A DNA stretch of 64,000 bases from Mycobacterium seoulense (GCF_010731595.1 NZ_AP022582.1:5332001-5396000); one strand, 5' to 3'. Positions 33,486-44,737 are shown, numbered from the stretch's first letter. Notes: a model not told the origin generated them from the sequence alone. Numbers and translations are program-made.

Positions 33486-36385
33486 GGCCGCACCGTCTCC
33501 GGCGATTTGTCGGCGGGCGTCAGCAACAGGGCACGCACCAGACGGCGGGCCGCATAAGGCCGAAGCATCTGACTGGCCGGGCGTGGGCGCACCCGTTGCG
33601 GCCACCAGAACCACCGGCCGAGCAGCGCGGCGATCGACGGCGTCAGGAACGAACGCACGATCAGGGTGTCGAACAGCAGGCCCAGGCCGATGGTGGTGCC
33701 GATCTGGCCGATGATGCGCAGATCGCTGAACACGAACAGGGACATGGTGACGGCGAACACCAGGCCGGCGGCGGTCACCACACCCCCGGTGCCGGCCATC
33801 GCCCGGATGATTCCCGTGTTCAGGCCGGCGCCGATCTCCTCTTTGAGGCGGGAGATCAGCAACAGGTTGTAGTCCGATCCCACGGCCAACAGCAGGATCA
33901 TCGACATCGCCAACACCAGCCAGTACAGGTCGATGCCGAGGATGTCCTGCCAGAGCAGGACGGACAGGCCGAAGGAAGAGCCCAATGACAGCAGGACCGT
34001 CCCGACGATGACGGCGGCGGCGATCACGCTTCGGGTGACGACCATCATGATGATCAAGATGAGACTGATCGCCGCCACCCCGGCGATCAACAGGTCGTAC
34101 ACGGCGCCCTCTTGGATGTCCCGGTACGTCGAAGCGGTGCCGCCCATCGAGATCTCAGCGCCCTGCAAAGGAGTTCCCTTGATGGCCTCCTTGGCCGCCA
34201 GCTGAATCGGCTCGACGCGAGAAATCCCCTGCGTCGTCGACGGATCTCCCTCCATCCCGATGATGAAGCGGGCCGCCTTGCCATCCGGGGACAGGAACAT
34301 CTTCAGGCCGCGCTGGAAATCGGGATTGTCGAAGGCCGACTGCGGCAGGTAGAACGAGTCGTCCACCTGGGCGGCGTCAAAGACCCGGCCCATGGCGCCG
34401 GGGTCTTTGCTGTTCATCTCCTGCTCCTTGTAGAAGGACAACAGGGTGCCGTGCCAGACCACCAGCATGTCGCGCATGATCGTCATCGTCGAAATCATCG
34501 GCAGCATTTGCGCCCGCATCTCGGGCAGGAGCCGGGTGAGGACGTCCAGATCCTTGACCAGGCCCTCCAACTTCTGGCTCAGCTGATCGACGTTGTCGAA
34601 CGTGTCGAACACCGACCGGATGGCCCAGCACGCCGGGATGTCGTAGCAATGCCTTTCCCAGTAGAAATAGCTGCCGATCGGCCGGAGGAAATCCGAGAGG
34701 TCCGCGAGGTGATCCCTGATGGTGTCGGTGGTGTTCGACATGTCGTGGGTGAGGTGGTCCATGTCGACGGTGTTGTCGACGATCTGACCCATCAGGTCAT
34801 ACATGTGCTTCATGGTTTCGATGGACACGGTCATGGCCTGCTGCTGCACCACCATGTCGTCCAACCGGTCCTTCATGAATTGCATGTTCTCCGCATTCGA
34901 GACGCCCTGCATGCTCATGATGAACGGGATCGAGGTGTGTTTGAGCGACGTTCCCAGGGGACGGGTTATCGATTTCACCTGAGCGATTCCGGGGCTGTGA
35001 AAGATATATTTCGCGACCTTGTCGAGCACCAGCATGTCGACCGGGGTGCGCATATCGTGATCGGTCTCGAGCAACAGCACATCGGGGTTCAGCAGCGCCT
35101 GCGAGAAGTGGCGACCGGCGGCCCTGTCCCCGACCAGGGACGGCATGCTGGCCGGCATGAACCCGCGCAGATCGTAGGTCGTCCGGTAGCTCGGCAGCGC
35201 CAGCAACCCGATGAACGCCACCGCGCAGGTCGCCGCGAGCACCGGGCCGGGCCAGCGAACGATTGCGGTGCCCACCCGGCGCCACCGCCGGGTGGCCATC
35301 CTGCGCCTGGGGTCGAAGAACCCGAAGAAGCTGGCGACGGTGAGCACCGCCGGCCCGAGGGTGAGCGCGGCCAGCACCGCGACCAACATGCCCACCGCGC
35401 AGGGCGGCCCGAGCGACTTGAAGTACGGCAACCGGGCGAAGCTGAGGCAGTACATGGCGCCGGCGATGGTCAGCCCGGAGCCCAAGATCACGTGCGCGGT
35501 CCCGTGAAACATGGCGAAGAACGCGGCTTCTCGATCGTTGCCCGCGTAGCGCGCCTCGTGGTAGCGGCCGAGCATGAAGATCGCGTAGTCCGTGCTGGCG
35601 GCGATGGCCAGCAGCGTGAGCAGGTTGACCGCGAAGGTCGAAAGGCCGAAAACGTTGTGGGAAACCAGAAGACTGACCACCCCGCGAATCGCCCCCAGCT
35701 CGATACCGACCATGGCGAGGACAAGGATCGTGGTGACCACGGACCGGTAGATGAAGAGCAACATCGCCGCGATCACCACACCGGTGATCAGGGTGACCCG
35801 CGCGATGCTCTTGTCGCCGGCCTCCGACTGATCGGCGATCATCGCCGTCATGCCGGTCACATACGCCCTGAGCCCGCGTGGCGCCGGCGTGGTGTCCACG
35901 ATGTGCCGCACGGCGTAGACCGAATTGTATGCCGCCGTCTCGCTTTTGCCGGCGAGGTACACCACGACGTAGGCGGCCTTGTCGTCGGGGCTTTGCGATC
36001 CGCCCGCGGTCAGGGGATCACTCCAGAAGTCCTGGATGTGCGCGACATGCTTGGTGTCGGCCGAAAGGCGTTGCAACAGTTCGTTATAGAAGCGGTGGGC
36101 GTCGTCGCCGAGCGGCTTGCTGCCTTCCAGCACTATCGTGGCCACGTTGTCGGAGCCGGACTCGCCGAACACCTCGCCCACGCGCTTGAGCGCCTGAATC
36201 GAAGCGCCGCCCGCGGGGCTCATGGAAACCGAGTGCGCTTTGCCGACGGTTTCCAGCTGCGGGATAGCGATATTGAGGACGGCGGTGAGTCCCAGCCACA
36301 ACAGGGCGATCGGCACCGCAAACCGGCGGATCTGCCGTGGAAAAGGCGGGGGCCGAAAGGCCGGAGCGGTGGTTGTTTCGCTCAT
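33482..36385 (-). CDS. MmpL-family RND transporter, copy 1
   Basis: 967 residues. Two halves each start with a helix and a large extracytoplasmic porter domain (about 45-195 and 410-740), followed by five or six helices. The proton-relay Asp-Tyr pairs are seen in [18 protein letters not shown] (near residue 264) and [15 protein letters not shown] (near residue 845). The long central helical hairpin region ([16 protein letters not shown]) is typical of the MmpS-coupled subgroup. Such proteins export lipids or siderophores; the cargo here is unknown. The ATG overlaps the mmpS stop (ATGA). Long stretches are almost identical in DNA to copy 2. Confidence 0.93.
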   Translation of the reverse strand: MSETTTAPAFRPPPFPRQIRRFAVPIALLWLGLTAVLNIAIPQLETVGKAHSVSMSPAGGASIQALKRVGEVFGESGSDNVATIVLEGSKPLGDDAHRFYNELLQRLSADTKHVAHIQDFWSDPLTAGGSQSPDDKAAYVVVYLAGKSETAAYNSVYAVRHIVDTTPAPRGLRAYVTGMTAMIADQSEAGDKSIARVTLITGVVIAAMLLFIYRSVVTTILVLAMVGIELGAIRGVVSLLVSHNVFGLSTFAVNLLTLLAIAASTDYAIFMLGRYHEARYAGNDREAAFFAMFHGTAHVILGSGLTIAGAMYCLSFARLPYFKSLGPPCAVGMLVAVLAALTLGPAVLTVASFFGFFDPRRRMATRRWRRVGTAIVRWPGPVLAATCAVAFIGLLALPSYRTTYDLRGFMPASMPSLVGDRAAGRHFSQALLNPDVLLLETDHDMRTPVDMLVLDKVAKYIFHSPGIAQVKSITRPLGTSLKHTSIPFIMSMQGVSNAENMQFMKDRLDDMVVQQQAMTVSIETMKHMYDLMGQIVDNTVDMDHLTHDMSNTTDTIRDHLADLSDFLRPIGSYFYWERHCYDIPACWAIRSVFDTFDNVDQLSQKLEGLVKDLDVLTRLLPEMRAQMLPMISTMTIMRDMLVVWHGTLLSFYKEQEMNSKDPGAMGRVFDAAQVDDSFYLPQSAFDNPDFQRGLKMFLSPDGKAARFIIGMEGDPSTTQGISRVEPIQLAAKEAIKGTPLQGAEISMGGTASTYRDIQEGAVYDLLIAGVAAISLILIIMMVVTRSVIAAAVIVGTVLLSLGSSFGLSVLLWQDILGIDLYWLVLAMSMILLLAVGSDYNLLLISRLKEEIGAGLNTGIIRAMAGTGGVVTAAGLVFAVTMSLFVFSDLRIIGQIGTTIGLGLLFDTLIVRSFLTPSIAALLGRWFWWPQRVRPRPASQMLRPYAARRLVRALLLTPADKSPETVRP

Positions 36386-36819
36386 CCGGCGTTGACCTGG
36401 CAGAAGGTCAGCGCTTTCGGCCCGGTCTCGGACCGCTCGTCCTTCGTTGCGCCGTTCACCTTGATGCGGCAGCCGATCTCGCCGCCGTTGCTTTGCGCCA
36501 ACAGGTTGACGGTGACCGATGTCAGCGTCGTCGTCAGCGTTTCCGACCACGGCAGGGGAATGTCTTCCAGACGTTGCACGCGCGCGTCGGGATCCAGATA
36601 GGCGATCCTTGCGGTCGCGGCGGGGCCGAAGACCTCATAGGTGACCCGTTTCGGGTCGAACAATGGATCGTCGAGATCGGCTTTGACCCTGACAACGGGA
36701 TGTCCGTGAACGCCGAACATGCTATGGAGACGATAGATACCGAAACTCGCGACACCGGCAATGGCGATGACGGCCAGCAGCAACCACATTCGCTTCACGG
36801 CTCTGGTAACCGAATTCAT
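36382..36819 (-). CDS. MmpS-family accessory protein
   Basis: 145 residues. One N-terminal membrane helix ([21 protein letters not shown]) is followed by a beta-rich MmpS domain with the usual motifs [56 protein letters not shown] and a C-terminal Cys. MmpS proteins assist their MmpL partner in export of lipids or siderophores. It is first in the operon and overlaps mmpL by 4 bp. The second mmpL copy has no such partner. Confidence 0.93.
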   Translation of the reverse strand: MNSVTRAVKRMWLLLAVIAIAGVASFGIYRLHSMFGVHGHPVVRVKADLDDPLFDPKRVTYEVFGPAATARIAYLDPDARVQRLEDIPLPWSETLTTTLTSVTVNLLAQSNGGEIGCRIKVNGATKDERSETGPKALTFCQVNAG

Positions 36820-36911
36820 TTTTACCCTCGCGCTTTGCCCCGCGTCGCAATTTCTTGTCTCGTGCGATAGCGACGTAGACGCTACCGGCGAGGGAGCGCA
36901 GCATCGTGGGT

Positions 36912-36928
36912 TTTCAGCTAATCGTTAT
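36912..36928. promoter_or_regulatory. Conserved 17-bp motif upstream of the mmpS-mmpL unit
   Basis: TTTCAGCTAATCGTTAT. One base differs from TTTCAGTTAATCGTTAT at 43344-43360, which lies at a similar distance before the second mmpL. On the gene strand it reads as two TAAC/TAGC-type heptads in direct repeat. A shared regulator site is likely; its identity is unknown. Confidence 0.6.
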
Positions 36929-36930
36929 AT

Positions 36931-36948
36931 GGCCTTTTCGAAAAGGCC
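36931..36948. promoter_or_regulatory. 18-bp perfect palindrome
   Basis: GGCCTTTTCGAAAAGGCC, fully symmetric, 34 bases after the stop of the minus-strand PH-like gene and 112 bp before mmpS. It could be a terminator hairpin (7-bp stem, 4-nt loop, no U-tract) or an operator for mmpS-mmpL. Confidence 0.55.
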
Positions 36949-36981
36949 GGGGTGGCGGTAGACCGAACCGCCGGGAACCCG

Positions 36982-37311
36982 TCAGGTGTTCGTCACCCGC
37001 TCCCGCAGCAGCTGGATGACCCGATCGGGGTCGTCGGGGCTGATGCACGGCCGCACGCGGCGGCCGAGCTCGAGCACCAGCAGCGTTCGCTTGCGGGGAC
37101 GCCGGATGTCCAGTGGGAACCAGTAGCGGGGGTCGCCCGCTCCCCAGATCCTGCCCTTGCCGGAGTTCCAGGTCATCTGCTCGGCCTTGACGCCCCGGAT
37201 CTGGCTGTATCGGATCCGCTTCGGGTTGGCCAACGGGAAGTAGTACCGCCGGATGGTGATTCCGTCTTCGTCGAACCGGAGGCCGGAGTCCTCGTACAAG
37301 GCTTCAGTCAT
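36982..37311 (-). CDS. Small PH-like domain hypothetical protein
   Basis: 109 residues from the ATG at 37311 (MTEALYEDSG). The sequence looks like a small pleckstrin-homology-like beta barrel: RFDEDGITIRRYYFPLANPKRIRYSQIRGVKAEQ, then WFPLDIRRPRKRTLLVLELG, and a final helix DDPDRVIQLLRERV. No signal peptide or membrane helix. Function unknown; bacterial PH-like proteins often act at the membrane or in assembly. It lies 32 bp after dacB1, probably in the same operon. Confidence 0.7.
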   Translation of the reverse strand: MTEALYEDSGLRFDEDGITIRRYYFPLANPKRIRYSQIRGVKAEQMTWNSGKGRIWGAGDPRYWFPLDIRRPRKRTLLVLELGRRVRPCISPDDPDRVIQLLRERVTNT

Positions 37312-37343
37312 CCGCACGACGGTGTCACGGCAAACTTCTGCGG

Positions 37344-38591
37344 TCAACGGTGGTGATGTTGGGGGCGGTGGTTCATCGACCTCGCCACCATGATCAATGC
37401 GAACACGATGAGGGCGCCGATGACGGCGACGCCCACCCGCACCGGCAACGCATCGGCCGACGGCAGCAGGCCGGCGGCCTGAGCGCCGTTGCCCTGTCGA
37501 TCGGCGGCGCTGTCGCGTTTGGCGGGGGCCAGCGATGGGTCGGGCTCGATCAGATTGCCGATCTGCGTGCCCTGCGGCGTGCTGAACCCGTAGTCCAGCA
37601 GGTGCGCCGCCTGCTCCCACGGGGCGATCGGCTGCCGCGTCCCGTGCAGCAGCACCGCCATCAGGCGCCGCCCGTTGTGGTTGGCCGCGCCGACGAAGGT
37701 TTGGCCGGCGTCGTCGGTGTAACCGGTCTTGCCGCCCAGGGCGCCCGGGTACTTGTAGAGCAGCTGGTTGTCGTTTTCCAGCTCGTAGCCGGGGTGGTCG
37801 CCGTGGCCGGGGAAGTCGAACGTCCGCGTCGCCACGATGTCGGCGAAAGTCGGGTTCTGCCAGGCGTAGCGGTAGAACAGGCCGATGTCGTAGGCCGACG
37901 TGCTCATGCCGGGCCCGTCCAGCCCGGACGGCGTCGCCACCCGGGTGTCCTTGCCGCCGAGCTTGGCGGCCAGCACGTTGATCTTCTCCACCGCCTGCTG
38001 CATGCCGCCGAGTTGCATGGCCAGCGCATGCGCGGCGTCGTTGCCGGAGTGCATCAGCAGGCCGTGCAGCAGTTGGTTGACGGTGAACACGCCGCCCTCT
38101 TCGACGCCGACCTTGGTGCCCTCGGCTGCCGCGTCGTCGGCCGTTCCGGGAACCGACTTGTTCAGGTTCAGCGCGTTGATGGACGCCATCGCGACGAGCA
38201 CCTTGATGATGCTGGCGGGGCGGTGACGGCCGTGCGGGTCCTTGGCCGCGATCACCGCGCCGCTGTCCAAGTCCGCCACCAACCACGCGTCGGCGGAGAC
38301 GTCGGTCGGCAGCGCCGGCGTATCGGGGGCGGCGACGATGCCGCAGCCGCCCAGCGCATCGCCGCCGACCGGCTTGGCGGGCACCGCGAGCGGTATCGGC
38401 GGGTCGCCGGCCTGGGGAACCTCCGAGGAATCCACCGCGGGCGGGGTGTTCACCTTGAAGGGGCAGTTCGCGGGGGCGGCGTTGGGTTCGGCGCCGGGCT
38501 CGGCGCTCGCGATCGGCGCGGCGAATGCCACCGGAGCGGCCGTCAGGAAAAGGGCCGCTGCCAGGCATGATGCGGAACGTAAGAAGTCCAT
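37344..38591 (-). CDS. dacB1: D-alanyl-D-alanine carboxypeptidase DacB1
   Basis: 415 residues, low-molecular-weight PBP of the peptidase S11 family (Rv3330). A signal peptide spans about residues 1-30. The active-site motifs are SIIK (SxxK, near residue 127), SGN (HSGNDAAHA, near 182) and KTG ([11 protein letters not shown], near 292). A C-terminal helix ([20 protein letters not shown]) anchors it in the membrane. It trims the terminal D-Ala of peptidoglycan stem peptides. The ATG gives a normal signal peptide. Followed by the PH-like gene. Confidence 0.95.
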   Translation of the reverse strand: MDFLRSASCLAAALFLTAAPVAFAAPIASAEPGAEPNAAPANCPFKVNTPPAVDSSEVPQAGDPPIPLAVPAKPVGGDALGGCGIVAAPDTPALPTDVSADAWLVADLDSGAVIAAKDPHGRHRPASIIKVLVAMASINALNLNKSVPGTADDAAAEGTKVGVEEGGVFTVNQLLHGLLMHSGNDAAHALAMQLGGMQQAVEKINVLAAKLGGKDTRVATPSGLDGPGMSTSAYDIGLFYRYAWQNPTFADIVATRTFDFPGHGDHPGYELENDNQLLYKYPGALGGKTGYTDDAGQTFVGAANHNGRRLMAVLLHGTRQPIAPWEQAAHLLDYGFSTPQGTQIGNLIEPDPSLAPAKRDSAADRQGNGAQAAGLLPSADALPVRVGVAVIGALIVFALIMVARSMNHRPQHHHR

Positions 38592-38726
38592 TGCTTGTGC
38601 AGACTAGGCGATCGCGGGCCCGATCCGAGGGAGCCGCGCTGTGACTGGTGGGGCGCAAGTTGCGATTTGATCGGCGCGCGGTGGTCGCGTCCAGCCCCTA
38701 CACTGGCGGCTATTCCAAACGGTGGG

Positions 38727-39020
38727 TTGTGGTCTCGGCTGCGGGGGTCCCGCGATGGTGGCGGCGCGCCCGAGCGGCGCCCGCTGAAACACCTGATCAA
38801 GCAGGTCGAAAAGGCGACGCAGGTTCGCCGCTCGGGGCTCGACCGGGTGTTGACCGAGTTGAAGGCGCATCGTGACGCCACACCCGACGCCGACCTGCGC
38901 TCCGCGCTCGCCTGGCTGTGCAACGCCGTAACGCGGTTCGAGAACGAGCCGACCGCTCAGCGGGGCCGGGAGATGTCGTTGGCCGCCTACGAGGTGAATC
39001 GGATCCTCGCGACCAACTGA
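38727..39020 (+). CDS. Small hypothetical protein, start uncertain
   Basis: About 97 residues if read from the TTG at 38727. A TACACT -10 box near 38699 argues for a transcription start just upstream, while an ATG further up (38595) would put the promoter inside the gene. The product is basic and helical: LKHLIKQVEKATQVRRSGLDRVLTEL, then DADLRSALAWLCNAVTRFENEPTAQRGREMSLAAYEVNRIL. No membrane segment. I do not recognise the family. It lies between divergent dacB1 and the second MFS-like gene. Confidence 0.55.
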   Translation: MWSRLRGSRDGGGAPERRPLKHLIKQVEKATQVRRSGLDRVLTELKAHRDATPDADLRSALAWLCNAVTRFENEPTAQRGREMSLAAYEVNRILATN

Positions 39021-39028
39021 GCCCCGAG

Positions 39029-39046
39029 GTCCACCGATCGGGGGAC
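39029..39046. promoter_or_regulatory. 18-bp palindrome GTCC...GGAC, site 2
   Basis: GTCCACCGATCGGGGGAC, one mismatched pair, 70 bp before the second MFS-like gene. A half-site CCGATCGGGGGA follows at 39068-39079, 34 bp start to start, exactly as at site 1. Confidence 0.6.
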
Positions 39047-39115
39047 ACGCGATTCGTCCGCCAGTGTCCGATCGGGGGATAGTTTTGCCTGTTCAGCGCC
39101 CATAGCCTCGGTGTC

Positions 39116-40357
39116 ATGGCCGTATCAGTCGAAGGGGCCGTGGCGCAGACAAACCCGTTCCCGCGCCTGCCTTCCCAGGGCGCGTTCTACACGGCCGGGA
39201 TGCAGTTCAGCAATGGCGCCGTGGTGCTGCCGTTCATCTGCGCACACCTGGGTCTCACGTGGCTGGCCGCGCTGCTGTTTCCGGCCTACGGCCTGGGCTC
39301 CATCGTCGGAAATTCGGTGTCGCCTGCGGTGCTGCGGCGAGTCGGCCAGATGCGGCACCTGCTGCTGGCGGCGATGGCGGCGAGCGCGGCCGCGCTGATC
39401 TTGTGTGACGCGCTGATCGCCTGGAACGGCCTGCTCGCGGCGGCGGTATTTCTGCTGACGAGCGCCGGGGGCGGAGTCATCGTCGCGGTATCCAATATCG
39501 CCTGCCCCGACACGACCTCCGGCAAGCTGTCCGCGTTGAAGCTGCTGCTGGTCCAGGGGACCATCGCTTCGGTGGTGGCCACCATCGCCGCGCTGTTCGT
39601 CGTGCCGGGGCTGGCCACCGGCGACAAGATGGTGTTGCACCGCGATCTGCTGTGTCTCGGCGCATTCGGACTGGCTGCCTCCGGCTTCGCGGCCCTGTTC
39701 ATCGGCCCGGCGCGGTCCACGTCAATCACGCCACGGATGTCCGTCCGTGACACCTGCAGGCAGGGCTTCGGAGTCGCCCGCACCCAGCCGTGGTTTCGCC
39801 GGTATGTGATCACGTGCCTGTTGTTCGCCCCGCTCACCCTGGGCACGACCTTCTACGCGCTGCGCACCGCACACCAGAGCGGCACTCTGCATGTGCTGGT
39901 GTTCCTGTCCAGCACCGGACTGGTCATCGGGTCCGCGCTGTGGCGCAAGATCCACCAGCTATTCGGGGTGCGGGGCATGCTGCTGGGCAGTGCCCTGCTC
40001 AGCGCCGCCGCCGGCGCGCTCTGCATCGCGGCCGAGTCGTGCGGCCAGTGGTCGCACATGTGGGCCTACGGCACCGTGTTCCTACTGGCGACGGTGGCCG
40101 CCCTGGCGGTCTTCGCCGCGGCGATCTCGTGGGTCGGCATGGTCGCGGCCGAACCCCACCGCGGCACGCTGATCGGCTTTTGTTCGACGCTGCTTGCCAT
40201 CGAGACCACGGCACTGGGAGGCGCCCTCGGCGGCATCGCACAGAACCACTCCACGATCTGGCCGGTCGCCGTCGTCCTGATCCTGGCCGTCGCCGCCGCC
40301 GTCGCGGCACTGGGCGCGCCCGCGTCGCCGCCGCGGCGTGCGGCGGTGCCCGCCTAG
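39116..40357 (+). CDS. MFS-like membrane transporter, copy 2
   Basis: 413 residues, paralogue of the gene at 32175. Shared blocks include [62 protein letters not shown] and [18 protein letters not shown]. About eleven or twelve helices; no extra C-terminal tail. A TAGCCT -10 box seven bases before the ATG suggests a leaderless mRNA. It overlaps the stop of the convergent mmpL copy 2 by 4 bp. Confidence 0.8.
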   Translation: MAVSVEGAVAQTNPFPRLPSQGAFYTAGMQFSNGAVVLPFICAHLGLTWLAALLFPAYGLGSIVGNSVSPAVLRRVGQMRHLLLAAMAASAAALILCDALIAWNGLLAAAVFLLTSAGGGVIVAVSNIACPDTTSGKLSALKLLLVQGTIASVVATIAALFVVPGLATGDKMVLHRDLLCLGAFGLAASGFAALFIGPARSTSITPRMSVRDTCRQGFGVARTQPWFRRYVITCLLFAPLTLGTTFYALRTAHQSGTLHVLVFLSSTGLVIGSALWRKIHQLFGVRGMLLGSALLSAAAGALCIAAESCGQWSHMWAYGTVFLLATVAALAVFAAAISWVGMVAAEPHRGTLIGFCSTLLAIETTALGGALGGIAQNHSTIWPVAVVLILAVAAAVAALGAPASPPRRAAVPA

Positions 40358-43260
40358 CGCCGGGCCGTCCGCGGCGGCTGCTCGGCGGGCGTCAGCAACA
40401 GGGCACGGACCAAACGGCGGGCCGCGTAAGGCCGAAGCATCTGACTGGCCGGGCGCGGGCGCACCCGTTGCGGCCACCAGAACCACCGGCCGAGCAGCGC
40501 GGCGATCGACGGCGTCATGAACGAACGCACGATCAGCGTGTCGAACAGCAGGCCCAGGCCGATGGTGGTGCCGATCTGGCCGATGATGCGCAGATCACTG
40601 AACACGAACAGGGACATGGTGACGGCGAAGACCAGGCCGGCGGCCGTCACCACCCCGCCGGTGCCGGCCATCGCCCGGATGATCCCCGTGTTCAAACCGG
40701 CGCCGATCTCCTCTTTGAGGCGGGAGATCAGCAACAGGTTGTAGTCCGATCCCACGGCCAACAGCAGCATCACCGACATCGCCAACACCAGCCAGTACAG
40801 ATCGATGCCGAGAAGGTCCTGCCAGACGAGCACGGACAGGCCGAACGAGGAGCCCAAGGAAACCAGCACCGTCCCGACGATCACGGCGGCGGCGATCACG
40901 CTTCGGGTGACGATCATCATGATGATCAAGATGAGACTGATCGCGGCCACGACGGCGATCAGCAGGTCGTAGAGGGCGCCCTCTTTGAGGTCTTTGAACG
41001 TCGCGGCGACGCCGCCCATCGAGATCGCGGCGCCCTGCACCGGAGTTCCCTTGATGGCCTCCCGCGCGGCCTGCTGGATGGGCTCGACGCGCGAGATGCC
41101 CTCGGGCGTGGCGGGGTCTCCGTCCAGGGAGATGATGAAGCGGGCCGCCTTGCCGTCCGGGGACAGGAACATCCTCAGGACCCGCTGGAAACCGGGGCTG
41201 TCGAAGGCCGACTGGGGCAGGTAGAACGAGTCATCGATCTGGGCGGCGTCAAAGACCCGGCCCAGTTCGCCGGGGTCTTTGCTGTTCATCTCCTGCTCCT
41301 TGTTGAAGGACGCCAGGGTGCCGTGCCAGACCACCAGAATGTCGCGCATGATCGTCATCGTCGAAAGCATTGGCAGCATCTGCGCGCGCATCTGCGGCAA
41401 AAGCGTGGTCAGGGTGTCCATATCCGTGGCGAGAAATTGCAGCTTCTCACTCAGCTGATCGATGTTGTCGAAAGTGTCGAATACCGACCGGATGGCCCAG
41501 CACGCCGGGATGTCGTAGCAATGCCTTTCCCAGTAGAAATAGCTGCCGACGGGCCGGAGGAAATCCGAGAGGTCCGCAAGGTGATCCCTGATGGTGTCGG
41601 TGATGTTCGACATGTCGTGGGTGAGGTGGTCCATGTCGACGGTGTCGTCGACCATTTCGCCCATGAGTTGATACATGCGCTGCATCGCCTCGATCGATGC
41701 ATCCATCGCGCGCTCCTGGACCAGCATGTCGTCCAGCCGGCCATTCATGAATTGCATGTTTTCGGCGTTCATCACGCTTTGCATGCTGAGGATGAACGGG
41801 ATCGACGTGTGCTTGATGGGCGTCCCCAGCGGCCTGGTTATCGCTTTGACCTGTGCGACCCCGGGGCTGTGAAAGACCGCCTTGGCGACCTTGTCCAGCA
41901 CCAGCATGTCCACCGGATTGCGCATGTCGTGGTCGGATTCGATCAACAGCACCTCGGGGTTGAGCCGGGCCTGCGAGAAGTGCCGACCCGCGGCCGCATC
42001 GCCGACCAGGGACGGCATGTTAGGGGACATGAATCCGCGCAGATCGTAAGTCGTCTGGTAATTGGGCAATGCCAGCAGGCCGATGGACGCCACCGCGCAC
42101 GTTGCGGCGAGCACCGGGCCGGGCCAGCGAACGATTGCGGTGCCCACCCGGCGCCACCGCCGAGTGTTCAGCCTTCGTTTGGGGTCCAAGAGTTTGAAGA
42201 AGCCGGCGACGGTCAGCACCGCCGGCCCGAGCGTGACGGCGGCAAGCACCGCGACCAGCATGCCGATGGCGCAGGGAGCGCCGAGCGTCTTGAAGTACGG
42301 CAGTCGGGCAAGGCTCAGGCAGTACATGGCGCCGGCGATGGTCAAGCCCGAGCCCATAATCACATGGGCGGTGCCATGAAACATGGTGAAGAACGCGGCT
42401 TTTCGGTCTTCGCCCGCGTAGCGCGCCTCGTGGTAACGGCCGAGCATGAAGATCGCGTAGTCCGTGCTGGCGGCGATGGCCAGGAGGGTAAGCAAGTTTG
42501 TTGCGAAGGTCGAAAGCCCGAAAACGTTGTGGTAGGCGAGGAATGCGACGACCCCGCGAATCGCCCCCAGGTCGATCCCGACCATGACCAGGACGAGAAC
42601 CATGGTGACGACGGATCGGTAGATGAACAGCAGCATCACCGCGATCACCAAGGTGGTGATGACGGTGACCTTGGCGACGCTCTGGTCGCCGGCCTCGGTC
42701 TGGTCGGCGATCAATGCGTACGGGCCGGTGACATATGCCTTGACCCCGCGCGGCGCCGGCGTGCTGTTCACGACGTGCCGGACCGCGTGAACCGAGTTGT
42801 ACGCCTGCGTTTCGTTGTTGCCGACGAGGTACACCACGACGTACGCGGCCCTGCCGTCCGCGCTTTGCGATCCCCCCGCGGTCAGCGGATCACTCCAGAA
42901 GTCCTGGACGTGCGCGATGTGCTCGGTGTCCGCCGAAAGCTTGCGCATCAGCTCGGTGTAGAACCGGTGCGCATCGGTGCCGAGTGGCTTGTCGGCTTCC
43001 AGCACAATCGTCACCGCGGTGTTGGAATCAAACTCACCGAACACCTGACCGATGTGCTTGATCGCCTGAACCGCGGCCGCGTCTTTCGGGCTCAACGACA
43101 CCGAGTGCGCTTTTCCGACCACTTCCAGCTGCGGGACGGCGAGATTGAGGACCGCGGTGAGCCCCAGCCATAACAGCACGATCGGCACCGCGAAGCGGGT
43201 GATCATCCGCGGCAGAAACGGCGCTTTGCCAGCCGGTCCGGCCCCTGGTCCGGTCTTCAC
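40354..43260 (-). CDS. MmpL-family RND transporter, copy 2
   Basis: 968 residues from the GTG at 43260, which has AAAGGAG 10 nt upstream. Same build as copy 1: two porter domains, about eleven or twelve helices, and Asp-Tyr pairs in [18 protein letters not shown] and [15 protein letters not shown]. The last part (from about 40390 to 40740) and the middle (about 41490-41650) are nearly identical in DNA to copy 1, while other stretches differ, which looks like duplication followed by uneven divergence or gene conversion. No mmpS is present upstream, so it may borrow the MmpS of copy 1. Confidence 0.92.
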   Translation of the reverse strand: MKTGPGAGPAGKAPFLPRMITRFAVPIVLLWLGLTAVLNLAVPQLEVVGKAHSVSLSPKDAAAVQAIKHIGQVFGEFDSNTAVTIVLEADKPLGTDAHRFYTELMRKLSADTEHIAHVQDFWSDPLTAGGSQSADGRAAYVVVYLVGNNETQAYNSVHAVRHVVNSTPAPRGVKAYVTGPYALIADQTEAGDQSVAKVTVITTLVIAVMLLFIYRSVVTMVLVLVMVGIDLGAIRGVVAFLAYHNVFGLSTFATNLLTLLAIAASTDYAIFMLGRYHEARYAGEDRKAAFFTMFHGTAHVIMGSGLTIAGAMYCLSLARLPYFKTLGAPCAIGMLVAVLAAVTLGPAVLTVAGFFKLLDPKRRLNTRRWRRVGTAIVRWPGPVLAATCAVASIGLLALPNYQTTYDLRGFMSPNMPSLVGDAAAGRHFSQARLNPEVLLIESDHDMRNPVDMLVLDKVAKAVFHSPGVAQVKAITRPLGTPIKHTSIPFILSMQSVMNAENMQFMNGRLDDMLVQERAMDASIEAMQRMYQLMGEMVDDTVDMDHLTHDMSNITDTIRDHLADLSDFLRPVGSYFYWERHCYDIPACWAIRSVFDTFDNIDQLSEKLQFLATDMDTLTTLLPQMRAQMLPMLSTMTIMRDILVVWHGTLASFNKEQEMNSKDPGELGRVFDAAQIDDSFYLPQSAFDSPGFQRVLRMFLSPDGKAARFIISLDGDPATPEGISRVEPIQQAAREAIKGTPVQGAAISMGGVAATFKDLKEGALYDLLIAVVAAISLILIIMMIVTRSVIAAAVIVGTVLVSLGSSFGLSVLVWQDLLGIDLYWLVLAMSVMLLLAVGSDYNLLLISRLKEEIGAGLNTGIIRAMAGTGGVVTAAGLVFAVTMSLFVFSDLRIIGQIGTTIGLGLLFDTLIVRSFMTPSIAALLGRWFWWPQRVRPRPASQMLRPYAARRLVRALLLTPAEQPPRTARR

Positions 43261-43343
43261 CCTGCCGCGGCTCCTTTAAAGGGTTCGGCTGAGAGCGCCC
43301 ATCGCGGCGAACGTACACCTCCGAAGGCGGGGCGCGACTTGTA

Positions 43344-43360
43344 TTTCAGTTAATCGTTAT
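43344..43360. promoter_or_regulatory. Conserved 17-bp motif upstream of mmpL copy 2
   Basis: TTTCAGTTAATCGTTAT, 84 bp before the GTG start, differing in one base from the motif at 36912-36928 before mmpS-mmpL copy 1. Confidence 0.6.
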
Positions 43361-43385
43361 GTTTGCCGGCGCTCGCCGGGAGCGA

Positions 43386-44708
43386 CTACACCTCGCGGAG
43401 CACGGTGCGCAGGATGGATTCGATGGTGTCGAACTCGGCCTGACCGCTGATCAGCGGCGGCGCCACCTGGACGACGGGATCGCCGCGGTCGTCGGCGCGG
43501 CAGTACAGGCCCGCCTCGAACAGGGCGGGCGACACGTAGCCGTGCAGCACCCGTTCGCACTCCTGCGCGCTGAACGTTTCCTTGGTGGCCTTGTCCTTGA
43601 CCAGCTCGATGCCGTAGAAGTAGCCCTCGCCTCGGACGTCGCCGACGACGGGCAGGTCATACAGCTTCTCCAGCGTCGCGCGGAAGGCGGACGCGTTCTG
43701 CTTGACCCGGTCGTTGAGGCCCTCGCGCTCGAAGATGTCGAGGTTGGCAAGCGCCACGGCCGTCGAAACCGGGTGTCCGCCAAAGGTATAGCCGTGCGGG
43801 AAAACGGTGGCGCCGTCGTTGAACGGTTCGAACAATCGCTCGCTGGCGATCATCGCGCCCAGCGGCGAGTAGCCCGACGTCAGGCCCTTGGCGCAGGTGA
43901 TCATGTCGGGCACGTAGCCGAAGTCGTCGCAGGCGAACATCGACCCGATCCGGCCGAAGGCGCAGATCACCTCGTCGGAGACCAGCAGCACGTCGTATTC
44001 GTCGCAGATCTGGCGCACCCGTTCGAAATACCCCGGGGGAGGGGGAATGGCGCCGCCCGCGTTCTGCACCGGTTCCAGGAAGACCGCGGCGACGGTCGCC
44101 GGGCCCTCGAACTCGATCGCCTCGGCGATCCGGTCGGCGGCCCATTGCCCGAAGGCCTTGGGGTCGTTGGCAAACGGTTCGGGCGCGCGGTAGAAGTTCG
44201 TGTTGGGCACCCGGAAGCCGCCCGGCGTCACCGGCTCGAACGGCGCCTTGTACGCCGGCAGGCCGGTGATGGCCAGGGCGCCCTGGGTGGTGCCGTGGTA
44301 GGCGATCGAGCGCGAAATCACCTTGTGCTTACCGGGTTTGCCGGTCAGCTTGAAATACTGCTTGGCCAGTTTCCACGCGGTCTCGACCGCCTCGGTCCCG
44401 CCGGTGGTGAAGAACACCCGGTTGAGGTCGCCGGGGGCGTAGCGCGCGAGGCGCCCGGCGAGCTCGATCGCGGTCGGGTGGGCGTATCCCCACAGCGGGA
44501 AGTACGCCAGCGTGCTCGCCTGCCGCGCGGCGACCTCGGCGAGTTCGGTGCGGCCGTGGCCCACCTGAACGGTGAACAGCCCGGACAGCGCGTCGAGGTA
44601 GCTCTTGCCGCGGTCGTCGTAGATGGTGACGCCGTCGCCGCGGACGATGATCGGCGGTGTGATGCCGGCGCCGTGCCGGGCGAAGTGCAGCCACAGGTGT
44701 TCTGTCAT
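43386..44708 (-). CDS. Class-III PLP aminotransferase (Rv3329-like)
   Basis: 440 residues from the ATG at 44708; an ATG 66 bp upstream would overlap sigJ. Class-III signature: GTEAVETAWKLAKQYFK (cofactor cup), LLVSDEVICAFGRIG, and the PLP Lys in ITCAKGLTSGYSPLGA. These enzymes transfer amino groups from omega-amino acids, for example beta-alanine or GABA, to pyruvate or a keto acid; the donor is not deducible. Divergent from sigJ, with 41 bp between starts. Confidence 0.9.
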   Translation of the reverse strand: MTEHLWLHFARHGAGITPPIIVRGDGVTIYDDRGKSYLDALSGLFTVQVGHGRTELAEVAARQASTLAYFPLWGYAHPTAIELAGRLARYAPGDLNRVFFTTGGTEAVETAWKLAKQYFKLTGKPGKHKVISRSIAYHGTTQGALAITGLPAYKAPFEPVTPGGFRVPNTNFYRAPEPFANDPKAFGQWAADRIAEAIEFEGPATVAAVFLEPVQNAGGAIPPPPGYFERVRQICDEYDVLLVSDEVICAFGRIGSMFACDDFGYVPDMITCAKGLTSGYSPLGAMIASERLFEPFNDGATVFPHGYTFGGHPVSTAVALANLDIFEREGLNDRVKQNASAFRATLEKLYDLPVVGDVRGEGYFYGIELVKDKATKETFSAQECERVLHGYVSPALFEAGLYCRADDRGDPVVQVAPPLISGQAEFDTIESILRTVLREV

Positions 44709-44737
44709 CTCGACGGTGAGCGTAACCCCCGCCCGGC

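Noticed and set aside
39790..43173. 1100-codon open frame antisense to mmpL copy 2
   Set aside because: Its translation is His/Asp/Gly-rich, mirrors the mmpL codons, and a similar shadow exists over copy 1; no start or promoter supports it.
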